DNA from: Rippkaea orientalis PCC 8801
GTDB taxonomy: Bacteria > Cyanobacteriota > Cyanobacteriia > Cyanobacteriales > Microcystaceae
Assembly: GCF_000021805.1 (NCBI RefSeq)
Contig: NC_011726.1
Coordinates: forward strand, 4,615,414 to 4,679,413
Direction of reading: 5' to 3'
Length of the DNA: 64,000 nucleotides
Shown in pieces: positions 34,733 to 43,642 of the stretch (positions within the stretch are counted from its first letter, which is position 1; every line of letters begins with the position of its first letter). Made by a program: the position numbers and the translations under genes. Below the pieces are notes generated by a model. That model saw only the letters and a list, made by a program, of their open reading frames with translations. It searched no databases and had not been told where the DNA came from.

Positions 34733-35100
34733 TGTCTAAATCTCCCAATGATCATCAAAAAGTTGTCTCCTTTATTAAAGAATATCGTCCCTTACCACCG
34801 CCTGGAACAGTTACTCTTGAAAGCCAATTAATTAGCAAGATTTCTCAGAAATCTTCTGACTATCACTCAAGTAACAACTTAAGAAGATGGCTTATGTTTA
34901 CTGCCTTAATTACGAGTGGAGCAGCTATTGTTGCTGGATATCGTTCGTTTGAACCGTCCTATCAACTAACAGAAAATACTGCTGAACTTGAAACTTTTAT
35001 GGTAGAAACTTGGCAAGGAACAATGAAAGAATCTTCGCTTTATTCCGATTGGGCTATCATAGAAAATCCCCATAGACCTTACTTAGTATCTAGTCCCTAA
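34729..35100 (+). CDS. Putative membrane-bound anti-sigma factor
   Basis: Single transmembrane helix (RRWLMFTALITSGAAIVAGY, about residues 53-72) with a 50-residue cytoplasmic N-terminal part and a 50-residue periplasmic C-terminal part. The N-terminal part has no zinc-binding H-x3-C-x2-C motif, so it is not a ZAS-type anti-sigma. The assignment rests on position (ATG overlaps the sigma gene by 4 bp) and topology. A sensor or adaptor of the same regulon is the alternative. Confidence 0.6.
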   Translation: MMSKSPNDHQKVVSFIKEYRPLPPPGTVTLESQLISKISQKSSDYHSSNNLRRWLMFTALITSGAAIVAGYRSFEPSYQLTENTAELETFMVETWQGTMKESSLYSDWAIIENPHRPYLVSSP

Positions 35101-35142
35101 ATTTAGCTTTTTTACTCTTAATCAACTCTGGAGATAATTGCA

Positions 35143-35661
35143 ATGAAATGTCGTCACCATATCCTGTTCTTATCCTTATTAACAGTCCCTTTACAAAGTT
35201 CCGTTGTGTTGTCTGAACCTTTATCCCAAAGAGACTGTTTACCCTCTAATTGTCAGCATCAATGGTATAGCCAAAAACCCAATGAAGGCGGACGAAGAGG
35301 GGGAGGAAATCCTGATAAATTGATGGAGCAACTCAACCTTAGTAATAGCCAAATTCAACAACTCAATACGATTCGTCAAAAATACCGTCCCCAGATGGAT
35401 GAAATGCGAGAAAAAATCGACAAAAGTCGTCAAGAATTGGATAAAATGATGCAGGGTAATTCTTCCGTTACAGACTTACGAAAAAAGCATCAAGAAGTTA
35501 TAAATTTAGACCAAAAACTGCATAATTTACGCTTTGAAAGTATGTTAGAAATGCGGGCAGTTTTAACGCCTGAACAACGAACACAATTTGCTCAGTTGAT
35601 GCAACAGCGTCGAGAAAGTCGTCGTAATAATCGGGGTAATGCCACTGAAGCGTCTCCCTAA
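35143..35661 (+). CDS. Spy/CpxP-like periplasmic protein
   Basis: A signal peptide (ILFLSLLTVPLQSSVVLS) precedes a highly charged, helical region with two repeats of the LTxxQ pattern: LNLSNSQIQQLNTIRQ and LTPEQRTQFAQLMQQRRE. This is the Spy/CpxP signature; such proteins bind misfolded envelope proteins, and CpxP also damps the stress sensor. A Cys pair (CLPSNC) follows the signal peptide. It is 42 bp after the putative anti-sigma gene and completes a three-gene envelope-stress unit. Confidence 0.82.
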   Translation: MKCRHHILFLSLLTVPLQSSVVLSEPLSQRDCLPSNCQHQWYSQKPNEGGRRGGGNPDKLMEQLNLSNSQIQQLNTIRQKYRPQMDEMREKIDKSRQELDKMMQGNSSVTDLRKKHQEVINLDQKLHNLRFESMLEMRAVLTPEQRTQFAQLMQQRRESRRNNRGNATEASP

Positions 35662-35712
35662 GGAAGTATAATAGGAGCAAAGCTAAATCTCTATAATTAG
35701 GAGTTTATTTTA

Positions 35713-36327
35713 GTGTCATTAAATGGTCTTTCTGTTTCACCAACTAACAATCATTCGCCTAATTATCTCTTAATCATGTTACATGGCTGGGGAGCCAATG
35801 CAGAAGATTTAGCTCCCTTAGCTTCCTATCTAGCTTTACCTAACTATGAATTTATCTTTCCCAATGCTCCGTTTCCCCATCCTCAAGTGCCTGGAGGACT
35901 TGCTTGGTATGCTCTAGAAACACAGGAATATCAAGGATTATCTGAAAGTCAGCAAAAACTAAAAAGTTGGGTATTATCGCTAGAAAGTCAGACGGGAGTT
36001 CCCCTATCAAAAACGATTTTAGGTGGCTTTTCTCAAGGGGGAGCCATGTCCCTTGATGTTGGATTAAATTTACCTTTAGCTGCAATTTTTAGCTTAAGTG
36101 GCTATTTACATTTTCACCCTCAAATCACCGACTCTCCTATCCCTCCTATCTTAATTGTTCATGGAACACAAGACATGGTTGTTCCGATTAATGCTGCTCG
36201 TCAAGCCAAAGAAAAGTTAACAGCAATCGGGGCAAAAGTAGAATACCATGAATTTAATATAGGTCATGAAATTTCTCCTAATGTATTAAGAATACTTCAA
36301 GAATTTCTCCTTACAAATAATCAATAA
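35713..36327 (+). CDS. Alpha/beta-hydrolase of the carboxylesterase/lysophospholipase group
   Basis: The fold landmarks are LIMLHGWGANAEDLAPLA (oxyanion region), the nucleophile elbow GGFSQGGAM, and the later HGTQDMVVPINAA and HEFNIGHEIS that carry the likely Asp and His. There is no signal peptide, so it is cytoplasmic. Relatives hydrolyse short-chain or thioester-linked acyl groups (YpfH, acyl-protein thioesterase type). It begins with GTG, 51 bp after the Spy-like gene, and may be cotranscribed. Confidence 0.87.
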   Translation: MSLNGLSVSPTNNHSPNYLLIMLHGWGANAEDLAPLASYLALPNYEFIFPNAPFPHPQVPGGLAWYALETQEYQGLSESQQKLKSWVLSLESQTGVPLSKTILGGFSQGGAMSLDVGLNLPLAAIFSLSGYLHFHPQITDSPIPPILIVHGTQDMVVPINAARQAKEKLTAIGAKVEYHEFNIGHEISPNVLRILQEFLLTNNQ

Positions 36328-36354
36328 ACCTGTTCTACTACTAGATAGTCATAA

Positions 36355-39300
36355 CTATAAATTTGCCCAATAGTGAGGATTTTTAAGTAAAGCTTCTACC
36401 TCACTCGTTGCTAAGGGTTTAGCAAAAAAATAGCCTTGTCCTTGTTCACAACCAATCCATTTTAGTTGAGCTAATTGTAATTCAGTTTCGATGCCTTCAG
36501 CGATAATTTCCATCCCTAAAATATGGGCTAAACTAACAATGGCTCGCACAATTTCTGAGTTTTCATCATTGGGACGCATTCTCATCACAAATGAGCGATC
36601 AATCTTTAAGGTATTCACAGGAAAACGATGTAAATAACTTAAGGAAGAATACCCGGTTCCAAAATCGTCCAAACAGATTTCAATATTTCGTTCCCGTAGT
36701 GCTATCAAAACATCGGCGGCAACTTGAACATTTTCCATTAAAATGCTTTCTGTAATTTCTACTTTTAAGGCATTATTATCTATTTCAGTCTTGCTTAAGA
36801 TACGATCAATCGTACCCAAAAGACTTGCATCTCTTAGTTGCTTACTAGAGAGATTAACACTCATTTTCAGAGACTCATAATTTCTATATTGCGTTTGCCA
36901 AATTTTCAATTGTTGGGCAGCTTGTTCAAGAATCCATTCTCCTATGGGCACAATTAACCCCGTTTCTTCAGCAATGGGAATAAACCTTGCGGGAGGGACT
37001 AACCCTTGTTGGGGATGTTGCCAACGGATTAACGCCTCAAACCCTGTTAAGGTATCATGTTGAAGAGAAATAATCGGTTGATAATAGACCAAAAATTCCT
37101 GACGCTCGATCGCCCGTCGCAGATCGGTTTCTAATTGTAAACGACTGACTGCCGAAGCGTGCATCTGTTGGTCAAAAATAGCATAACAAGCTTTTCCTCC
37201 GGCTTTTGCCCGATACATCGCTGTATCTGCATCGCGCAAAATCTCCGAAGCTGCTTCATATTCCCCATTACTCAAAGCAATGCCAATACTGGTATTGGTG
37301 AAAATCTCTTGGCCTTCTAAATTAAAGGGACGAGTTAAGTCTTTATGAATGCGTTCGGCAATTTTAATGGCATCTTTAACATCATGAATCTCTTCAAGTA
37401 ATATAGTAAACTCATCGCCCCCTAGGCGTGCTAAGGTATCATCAGCCCGTAAGGATTTTTGCAGACGACGGGCAATTTCTCGTAATAATTCGTCCCCTAG
37501 GGCGTGACCTAAACTGTCATTAATGACTTTAAATTCATCGAGGTCAAGAAACAGTACGGCAAATAAAGGGTCAGAATAGCGTCTACGCCGCTCTAAAGCG
37601 TGTTCTAAACGATCCATAAACAGCAGTCGATTAGGCAATTGGGTGAGAGTATCATGGGTAGCGTTGTATTGTAGCTGTTCTTCGGCTTGCTTTCGTTCGG
37701 TGATATCGCTATTAATTCCATCGATCCGCAAGGATTTTCCTTGCTCATCATAGACCAATCGACTGCGACTATGGAGCCAACGAGTTTCACCATCGGGGCG
37801 GATAATGCGATAGTGAACTTCTGTACTGCCTTTATCCTCTAGGAGTTTCAGGTGGTGGGAAACTAACTCTTGATCTTCCGGGTGAACCATACATAACCAT
37901 AGATGAGGATCACGGAAAAAATCCTCCATCGGTCGTCCGTAAACCAGTTGAATGGCCGGGTTAAGATAAAGAGACTGTCGGGTTTTGGGATCGGCTGACC
38001 AGATGACATCTTGCAGGGAATTTAAAATCCCTTCTAAGCGTTTTTCGCTGTCATAGAGGGCTTGTTCTGTGCGCTTACGTTTGGTAATATCCGTAATTAG
38101 TCCTAGAGTACCCATATAATCGCCTTCAGGATTGAAGAGGGCATTGGTAGAGACGATCGCCCATAATTCACTGCCATCTTGACGGCGTAATTTCAGATCG
38201 TGGGTTCCTGGCAAAGATTGCTCGGTTTTTTGACCTGATTTTTCCACTAAGGACAGTTGTGCTGCATCAATAAAGGTTAAAAGACTCATCCCCATCATTT
38301 TATCGACGGTGTAGCCTAAAATCTCTGACATTTGGTGGTTAACAAAGGTGATTTTGTTATGGTGATCGCTGATCCAGATGCCTTCGTTGGTGGTTTCGAC
38401 AATTTTGCGGTATTTTTCTTCACTTTCAGCCAGTTTTTGGTTGGCTTGATAACTGTCGGTGATATTTCTCAGGGAAATTAAATAGCCCTTTTCTCCTTCC
38501 CAGGTAATCTCAGCACTCCGCATTTCAGCAACAATTAGGGTATTCCTTGACGGTTGAATGCAAATTTCGGTAATTTTATCAACGACTATGGGTAATCCAA
38601 AAGGATGCTCTAGGAGTTCGGTTTCTGAACGGACGAAAAGCTCTTGGGCGGCTAAGTTGACAAAGCGGATATTTCCCTCTAGATTGACAACAATGAGTCC
38701 ATCAGAAATGGTTGTAACAATCTGTCTAAAGCGTTCCTCGCTGTCTTTTAAGGCAATTTCTATCTTTTTCTCTTCTGTGATATCTCGTGCAACGGCATAG
38801 ATTAACTTTTCTTCCATATAGGGGGCTGAAGTCCACGATAACCAACGATAGGAGCCATCTCGACAACGATAGCGGTTCTCAAAATGGATTGTCTCTTTTC
38901 CTTGTCTTAAGTTGGCTAATTCTGCTAGGCTTGTTGATCGGTCATCGGGATGAATAAATTCGATAAAGGGTTGAGCGAGTAATTCTCTGGACGAATAACC
39001 CAAAATTCTTTCAAAAACTGGATTTAAGGTCTTGAAATAGCCGTCAAATCCAGCAATGCACAGCAGATCTAAAGACATTACGAAGAAGCGATCGCGGTGT
39101 CTTTCTGTCTCTTGGCGATCACTAATAGCATTGATAATCACAATAAAATACTGGGGTTTTTTGGCTTGATCTTTCATCACAGAAACCGTGACTTGACCCC
39201 AAATGATTGAGCCATCTTTTTTGACATATCGTTTCTCTCTGGAGAAAGCTTCACAGGAATTTTTTAATAATTGATTGAGCCATTGACTATCTGATAGACG

Positions 39301-39786
39301 TTCTTCAGGATGAGTAATTTTAGACAATTGTAACTTGATTAATTCTTGTGATGTATAGCCTATTAGATCACAAAAAGCTTGATTAACTTGTACGAATTTA
39401 CCTTGTAAATTGACTAAAGCAATAGCAACTTTAGCTTGATTAAAAATATTTTGAAAATGGGGGTTAACCCTCTTTAATTCTTGATGACTAGGCTGGATAT
39501 TCATCCTTCGCATTTGCTGTTCTTGTTTCAATTGTTTTTTAACGTTGGTGTTTAAGGTCATTTCTGGCTTGAGCTTCCAGGGAGCTTGCTGCCACTCTTT
39601 TTGACAATTTTTTAAGGATTTTTCAGACGTTTCTAAGGATTTTTCAGACGTTTCTAAGGATCTTATTGACGAAACACTATCTTTTTTACCGTCTATCTTA
39701 TCTTTGATTAAATAGGCGATAATTCCTATCAATAAACTTCCTAAACTCAAGCCAATGAGTTCTGGAACAGCTAATTGATTAACCAT
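36355..39786 (-). CDS. PAS-GGDEF-EAL c-di-GMP enzyme
   Basis: One N-terminal membrane helix (LSLGSLLIGIIAYLI), about five PAS/PAC units (from residue 105 to 700), then GGDEF and EAL domains. The GGDEF active site reads LGGDEF with an RADD inhibitory site five residues before it. The EAL part has EALIRW, LDDFGTGYSSL, KIDRSFV and EGIE, so both synthesis and breakdown of c-di-GMP look intact. The protein probably switches between them on PAS input. Residues 45-58 (ETSEKSL units) come from an in-frame 21-bp repeat. Promoter TTTACA-N17-TATAAT lies about 240 bp upstream. Confidence 0.93.
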   Translation of the reverse strand: MVNQLAVPELIGLSLGSLLIGIIAYLIKDKIDGKKDSVSSIRSLETSEKSLETSEKSLKNCQKEWQQAPWKLKPEMTLNTNVKKQLKQEQQMRRMNIQPSHQELKRVNPHFQNIFNQAKVAIALVNLQGKFVQVNQAFCDLIGYTSQELIKLQLSKITHPEERLSDSQWLNQLLKNSCEAFSREKRYVKKDGSIIWGQVTVSVMKDQAKKPQYFIVIINAISDRQETERHRDRFFVMSLDLLCIAGFDGYFKTLNPVFERILGYSSRELLAQPFIEFIHPDDRSTSLAELANLRQGKETIHFENRYRCRDGSYRWLSWTSAPYMEEKLIYAVARDITEEKKIEIALKDSEERFRQIVTTISDGLIVVNLEGNIRFVNLAAQELFVRSETELLEHPFGLPIVVDKITEICIQPSRNTLIVAEMRSAEITWEGEKGYLISLRNITDSYQANQKLAESEEKYRKIVETTNEGIWISDHHNKITFVNHQMSEILGYTVDKMMGMSLLTFIDAAQLSLVEKSGQKTEQSLPGTHDLKLRRQDGSELWAIVSTNALFNPEGDYMGTLGLITDITKRKRTEQALYDSEKRLEGILNSLQDVIWSADPKTRQSLYLNPAIQLVYGRPMEDFFRDPHLWLCMVHPEDQELVSHHLKLLEDKGSTEVHYRIIRPDGETRWLHSRSRLVYDEQGKSLRIDGINSDITERKQAEEQLQYNATHDTLTQLPNRLLFMDRLEHALERRRRYSDPLFAVLFLDLDEFKVINDSLGHALGDELLREIARRLQKSLRADDTLARLGGDEFTILLEEIHDVKDAIKIAERIHKDLTRPFNLEGQEIFTNTSIGIALSNGEYEAASEILRDADTAMYRAKAGGKACYAIFDQQMHASAVSRLQLETDLRRAIERQEFLVYYQPIISLQHDTLTGFEALIRWQHPQQGLVPPARFIPIAEETGLIVPIGEWILEQAAQQLKIWQTQYRNYESLKMSVNLSSKQLRDASLLGTIDRILSKTEIDNNALKVEITESILMENVQVAADVLIALRERNIEICLDDFGTGYSSLSYLHRFPVNTLKIDRSFVMRMRPNDENSEIVRAIVSLAHILGMEIIAEGIETELQLAQLKWIGCEQGQGYFFAKPLATSEVEALLKNPHYWANL
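39614..39655 (-). repeat. In-frame 21-bp tandem repeat in the GGDEF-EAL gene
   Basis: Two exact 21-bp units (39614-39634, 39635-39655) and a partial third encode ETSEKSL repeats near the N-terminus, just after the membrane helix. Being a multiple of three, copy changes would keep frame and vary the linker length between the helix and the first PAS unit. Confidence 0.85.
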
Positions 39787-40032
39787 ATACTTTGACCATC
39801 CACTGGTAACAAAAATTAGGGAACAAAATCCAGGGATAAGATACTCCTAGGGTTAATTTTTGGTAGGCTAATCTTTTTTCTATTGATTAACTAGAGTCAA
39901 GGGGGGTTAGATTCTGGTGATTGAGTTGATTTCAATCACAAAATCTCTCATTTAGATAATGTCTTTTTGGACAATTGATCTATATTCAAAGCAGGTTTTT
40001 GGTACAAATAGATAGGACTAGCATCCTTTTCT

Positions 40033-40061
40033 ATTATAATGATTCAGGTCATTTTTGTAAA
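40033..40061 (-). promoter_or_regulatory. Sigma-70 promoter of the GGDEF-EAL gene
   Basis: TTTACA (40056-40061), exactly 17 bp, and perfect TATAAT (40033-40038) on the minus strand. The predicted transcript has a leader of about 240 nt before the ATG at 39786. The 389-bp gap 39787-40175 holds no gene; the leader contains a GTGATTG/CAATCAC stem but no recognisable c-di-GMP riboswitch. Confidence 0.6.
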
Positions 40062-40175
40062 AATCTTATCGTTTGATATGATTTCGTTAAGAAATTGGAG
40101 ATAGACAACAGGCAACTCGAATCATCTTTTCATCGTCGAATCAGCTTTCATGGCAAAATTTTTCTTAACTCTTGT

Positions 40176-41066
40176 TTACACTGTAAGCTTGTTGTTATTC
40201 CCTGACCTCTCTAACAATAGATTGACTTCTATAATAGATTGGACAACATCCCGAGAAAAAGTATCAACAGGGGCAATATGACCGCTCACTGGGGCGGTTT
40301 TTTGAGGCATAGGACTAGCGGCTAAGACAATATGTCCCTCCCCTGCTGCTAACCCGTAGGTAGGATCATAACCGCGCCAACCCCCGCCGGGTAAATAAAC
40401 TTCTACCCAAGCGTGTAAGTCCCGTTGTTCTTGATCGCGATCGCCTTCTTGATACCCGCTAACAAATCTTGTTCCCAAACCGACAACCCGACAAATATCC
40501 ATAAACAAAACTGTCAGATCCCGACAAGATGCTTTTTTTTGTTTCCAAGTCATTATCGGTTGCCAAGGATCTCCCGTTTCTCGAACAATGTACTCAAAAG
40601 TCTGATAAAGGCGTTGATTTAAGGTTAAAAGAAAATTTAAAGGGTTTCCTTGGGTTTCATCAAGGATATCATGAGCAAATTCTATAATGGGAGTAGGTAA
40701 AGCCAGACTATAGGGTTTAAAATAAGGTTGCAGTTGATTAAGGATAGAACTCGGATAATCAATGGGTAATTTTGTTGCCCAAGGTTCTAAAAGATAATTA
40801 AATGGGTTAGTTAGAGCGGTTTTTACCTCAGCTTCAATGGTAATGCTTAATTGTTCTGTTGCTTCAGTAAACCAAACTTTAACTACATTATTGCCATCTA
40901 AATCAATAATTTGAGAGATCCCTATTGGCTGCGGATCAAGGGTAAGAGAAAAATTGAGTAATTGTTGCTGACTATCACAACGCGGTCTTAGTCTCAAGGT
41001 ATGGGGTTTGAGAAAAACGGGCTGATTATAACGATAAATCGTTTTATGGTGAATTTGATAGTTCAC
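40176..41066 (-). CDS. Transglutaminase-like cysteine protease
   Basis: N-terminal beta-sandwich (YQIHHKTIYRYNQPVFLKPHTLRLRPR) and transglutaminase core with Cys in KASCRDLTVLFMDICRVVGLGTRFVSGY, His in DLHAWVEVYLPGGGWRGYDP and Asp in DPTYG; the triad is complete. The start is uncertain: a TTG at 41099 lies inside a dispersed repeat, so I prefer GTG at 41066 (VNYQIHHK), which aligns with the family N-terminus. Together with the alpha-E protein at 43,643 it belongs to the set of proteins that usually cluster with circularly permuted ATP-grasp enzymes; no such enzyme is in the window. Confidence 0.87.
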   Translation of the reverse strand: MNYQIHHKTIYRYNQPVFLKPHTLRLRPRCDSQQQLLNFSLTLDPQPIGISQIIDLDGNNVVKVWFTEATEQLSITIEAEVKTALTNPFNYLLEPWATKLPIDYPSSILNQLQPYFKPYSLALPTPIIEFAHDILDETQGNPLNFLLTLNQRLYQTFEYIVRETGDPWQPIMTWKQKKASCRDLTVLFMDICRVVGLGTRFVSGYQEGDRDQEQRDLHAWVEVYLPGGGWRGYDPTYGLAAGEGHIVLAASPMPQKTAPVSGHIAPVDTFSRDVVQSIIEVNLLLERSGNNNKLTV

Positions 41067-41087
41067 GGGATAAGGCAGGGGTGTTTT

Positions 41088-41143
41088 GGTTTGTAGCAAG
41101 CTCTTTAGAGCTTATTATAGGGCTAAAGCCTCAACTACAAACC
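41088..41143 (+). repeat. Dispersed repeat with terminal inverted repeats, copy 2
   Basis: The ends GGTTTGTAG and CTACAAACC are perfect 9-bp inverted repeats. The inner part shares CTCTTTAGAGCTTATTATAG and the CTAAA loop stem with copy 1 at 18177-18234. The element sits between the transglutaminase gene and the DUF3386 gene, overlapping the first codons of one possible transglutaminase start. Confidence 0.7.
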
Positions 41144-41172
41144 TCGCTATACGCTTGAGGGAATGTTAATCT

Positions 41173-41829
41173 TCAGGATACCCCAACGGGGACTAATAAC
41201 TGAATATTAGAAAATCCAAATTGTTTAGTGATTTTTTGTCCGTGATCTTCCGTTTCTATAACACGGCTAGTCAGGATATAATAATCACCTACTTTTTCGT
41301 AATTATCCTCAAAATAACTTCTTGGGGCTTTCACTTCTCCCGTTTTGGGGTCGTGGTAGATAGAGTCATAGCGATGAGACAGATAGCCTTCTCCCGTGTC
41401 ATGACTGCTAAAGGTATCAATAGTCACCACAACGCCGTGGATATGGCGATGAACGTGACAAACTTCATTGTTGCGAAGTTTGTAACTATCCCCTTCTGAC
41501 TTACCCCCTAGTAAAATTTCTATGGCTCCCGTTTCATCAGTTTTGCCGTAGCGAAAAGTATTTTGTCCGTGGGTATCTTCAAAGGAACGGCGAATGCGAT
41601 GGATAGCAATTTCCCATAACTGTCCGTGAATTTCCTTTTTAACGTCAGGATCATCGATATTAAACACTTCAGCACTGAGATCTTGATTTACCTGTACTTC
41701 ACCTGTAAATACTTGATCTCCTCGATTATAAGTAATATCAGCCTTGTACCCTGGAAAATTTTGATTCCAAGTGTAGCGGTTTTCGTAGGCAGCGCGAAAG
41801 AGGTCTTTAGCTTCCATTGTCTCGATCAT
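41173..41829 (-). CDS. DUF3386 protein
   Basis: The 218 residues match the cyanobacterial DUF3386 family as I know it (AKDLFRAAYENRYTWNQNFPGYKADITY; FEDTHGQNTFRYG; SHRYDSIYHDPKTGEVKAPRSYFEDNYEKVGDYYILTS). There is no signal peptide, membrane helix or catalytic motif, and it is probably a cytoplasmic beta-rich protein. Start at 41829 or at the ATG four codons later. Function is unknown. Confidence 0.85.
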   Translation of the reverse strand: MIETMEAKDLFRAAYENRYTWNQNFPGYKADITYNRGDQVFTGEVQVNQDLSAEVFNIDDPDVKKEIHGQLWEIAIHRIRRSFEDTHGQNTFRYGKTDETGAIEILLGGKSEGDSYKLRNNEVCHVHRHIHGVVVTIDTFSSHDTGEGYLSHRYDSIYHDPKTGEVKAPRSYFEDNYEKVGDYYILTSRVIETEDHGQKITKQFGFSNIQLLVPVGVS

Positions 41830-41980
41830 CTAAGTTTAATCCCTGATAGTCTCTTAGAATAGTTTACCTAAAATGTCCGATGAATGCCCCCGCTCTGAGT
41901 ATGGGACAAAAAATGAAATGGGGGTTGCACGATATAACACCAATGAGCCATTTTTTAGAGAAAGACTAGCTAATTTATCT

Positions 41981-42784
41981 TCAATTTTTTGTTGGTTTGT
42001 GCTTCGCCAACTTCAACGCCGACAACAGCAGAATCGTACCCAAAATTAAGTACAACAGGGAACTGGATACATACCTTAAAAGATTACTACCAATAAACGC
42101 ACCCAAAATTGAGCCAAATGCCATTGAACCGATAAACTCTTGTTCTGGTTTAACTTCCTTAAGTCTTTGCTTGCTTCTATACTTGAATAGACCCATCACA
42201 ATGGTTGGAATACTGATCGCAAGGCTTAAACTTCCTGCCAACTTGATATCCACTGCAAACAGCAAAATGATTGTTGGGATGATTAACTCACCACCTGCCA
42301 CACCCAACATACTGCTGAAGATACCAATGATCATTCCCGCTAAGAATCCAAAACTGATTCTTAAAAGACTCGGCAGTTGAAAACTTCCCAGACTAAAGAT
42401 GAGATTATGCCCTATCAGTACAACGCTGAGAAAAATTAGAAAAACTACGACCACTCGATTTAAGGCTCGTTCATTGATTCGAGTTGCATAATGAACGCCA
42501 ACATAAGAGCCAATCAGAGAGCCTGCCAAAATATTGATGATGACTGCCCAGTTTGCAACTACATTCTCCATCCCCACAACGCCGCTCCGAAAGACAAATG
42601 AAAATGTCACTGTGACGAGGCTAACGATGAGATTAATAATAATTGCTTGCAGGGTTCGATAGTTGAAAAAGCTCACTAGAACGGGGAGGCGAAACTCTGC
42701 ACCTCCCAAACCAATGAGTCCACCGAGAACCCCAACCAAAGCCCCCCAAGCAAAAGCCCAGATATTTCGCTTTCCGATCTTCAC
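41981..42784 (-). CDS. TauE/SafE-type (TSUP) membrane permease
   Basis: Eight or so hydrophobic segments with two internal repeats; the family hallmarks are GLIGLGGAEFRLPVLVSFF and MLGVAGGELIIPTIILL, placed at the start of each half. TSUP proteins export sulfite or sulfonate derivatives, or act in sulfur-compound uptake; the substrate is not predictable. It starts with GTG at 42784, supported by AGTAAGG shortly upstream. Codon use and context are ordinary; it is a single-gene unit on the minus strand. Confidence 0.87.
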   Translation of the reverse strand: MKIGKRNIWAFAWGALVGVLGGLIGLGGAEFRLPVLVSFFNYRTLQAIIINLIVSLVTVTFSFVFRSGVVGMENVVANWAVIINILAGSLIGSYVGVHYATRINERALNRVVVVFLIFLSVVLIGHNLIFSLGSFQLPSLLRISFGFLAGMIIGIFSSMLGVAGGELIIPTIILLFAVDIKLAGSLSLAISIPTIVMGLFKYRSKQRLKEVKPEQEFIGSMAFGSILGAFIGSNLLRYVSSSLLYLILGTILLLSALKLAKHKPTKN

Positions 42785-42888
42785 ACCTTACTTCTTTTCT
42801 GTCATTTTCTGTCATTTTAGGATATTTTAACTAAGGCAAGCCATTTCATCTGAAGATTTTAAACATCTCGATAAAGAGGCGAACGCCA

Positions 42889-43617
42889 TTAGTAACTAAT
42901 TTGCAACGTCACGGAAGCGGTAACGGTTTGTTCTCCGCCGATAACGGGTGTGCTAACATCAGCCATCGATGCTGCTTTAAAGGAGGCTTGCAAGGGTTGA
43001 GGGGGAGGGGTATTGGCTCCATTGACTTGAATACTAATAATATCTTGTGCCTTTAAATTTAGGGCATTAAAAACAGCTTCAGCCTGCTGTTGTGCGTCTT
43101 GGGTAGCTTGACGGAGAGCTTCTTTTTGAGCAGCAGAAATAGCGGTTTCTGTGGCAGTAAAACTCACCCCATCAATGCGGGTGGCTCCTTTTTTGACGGC
43201 TTCATCCAATAACGCGCCAACTTGCTCGGTAGGAAGACGAAAACTGACGGTATTGATGCCAATATAACCTAACAATGTTCTTTGATTGTTGTTGTATTGA
43301 TAGTTGGGTTGGAGTTGTAGTCCTGTTGTTTCTAATCTTTCAACATTACGCGATCGCAGAAAATTCACCACCGCAGCCGTTCGGTTAGCCACTTCTTGTT
43401 GGACTTCGGCGGCGGTTTTTCCCTGAATTTCTACCCCAAGCTGGACTTGGGTTAGGGTGGTGGGTATTCTTTCTATCCCTTGTCCAGTGACGGTTAAGGT
43501 TTTGATCATTTTTTCTTGGGCAATGGCCGGAGCGATCGCCATTAAACTGAGATAACTACTAATTCCTAATCCTAGCCAAAATTTTTGAGCCATTGAATTG
43601 AATTGATTTTTAACCAT
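42889..43617 (-). CDS. SIMPL-domain (DUF541) exported protein
   Basis: The ATG at 43617 (MVKNQFN) with an upstream TAGGAAC ribosome-site candidate is used. It gives a Sec signal (LGLGISSYLSLMAIAPAIAQ) and removes an overlap with the alpha-E gene. The mature part is a SIMPL domain: TVTGQGIERIPTTLTQVQLGVEIQGKTAAEVQQEVA and VSFTATETAISAAQKEALRQATQDAQQQAEAV. Such proteins are periplasmic or outer-surface and of unknown biochemical role; some are linked to stress tolerance. It follows the alpha-E gene by 25 bp. Confidence 0.87.
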   Translation of the reverse strand: MVKNQFNSMAQKFWLGLGISSYLSLMAIAPAIAQEKMIKTLTVTGQGIERIPTTLTQVQLGVEIQGKTAAEVQQEVANRTAAVVNFLRSRNVERLETTGLQLQPNYQYNNNQRTLLGYIGINTVSFRLPTEQVGALLDEAVKKGATRIDGVSFTATETAISAAQKEALRQATQDAQQQAEAVFNALNLKAQDIISIQVNGANTPPPQPLQASFKAASMADVSTPVIGGEQTVTASVTLQISY

Positions 43618-43642
43618 CTTTATTGTTCCTACTTGATTAGTT

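Noticed and set aside
39787..40030. c-di-GMP riboswitch in the GGDEF-EAL leader
   Set aside because: Only a short GTGATTG/CAATCAC stem is visible and no GEMM core sequence was found.
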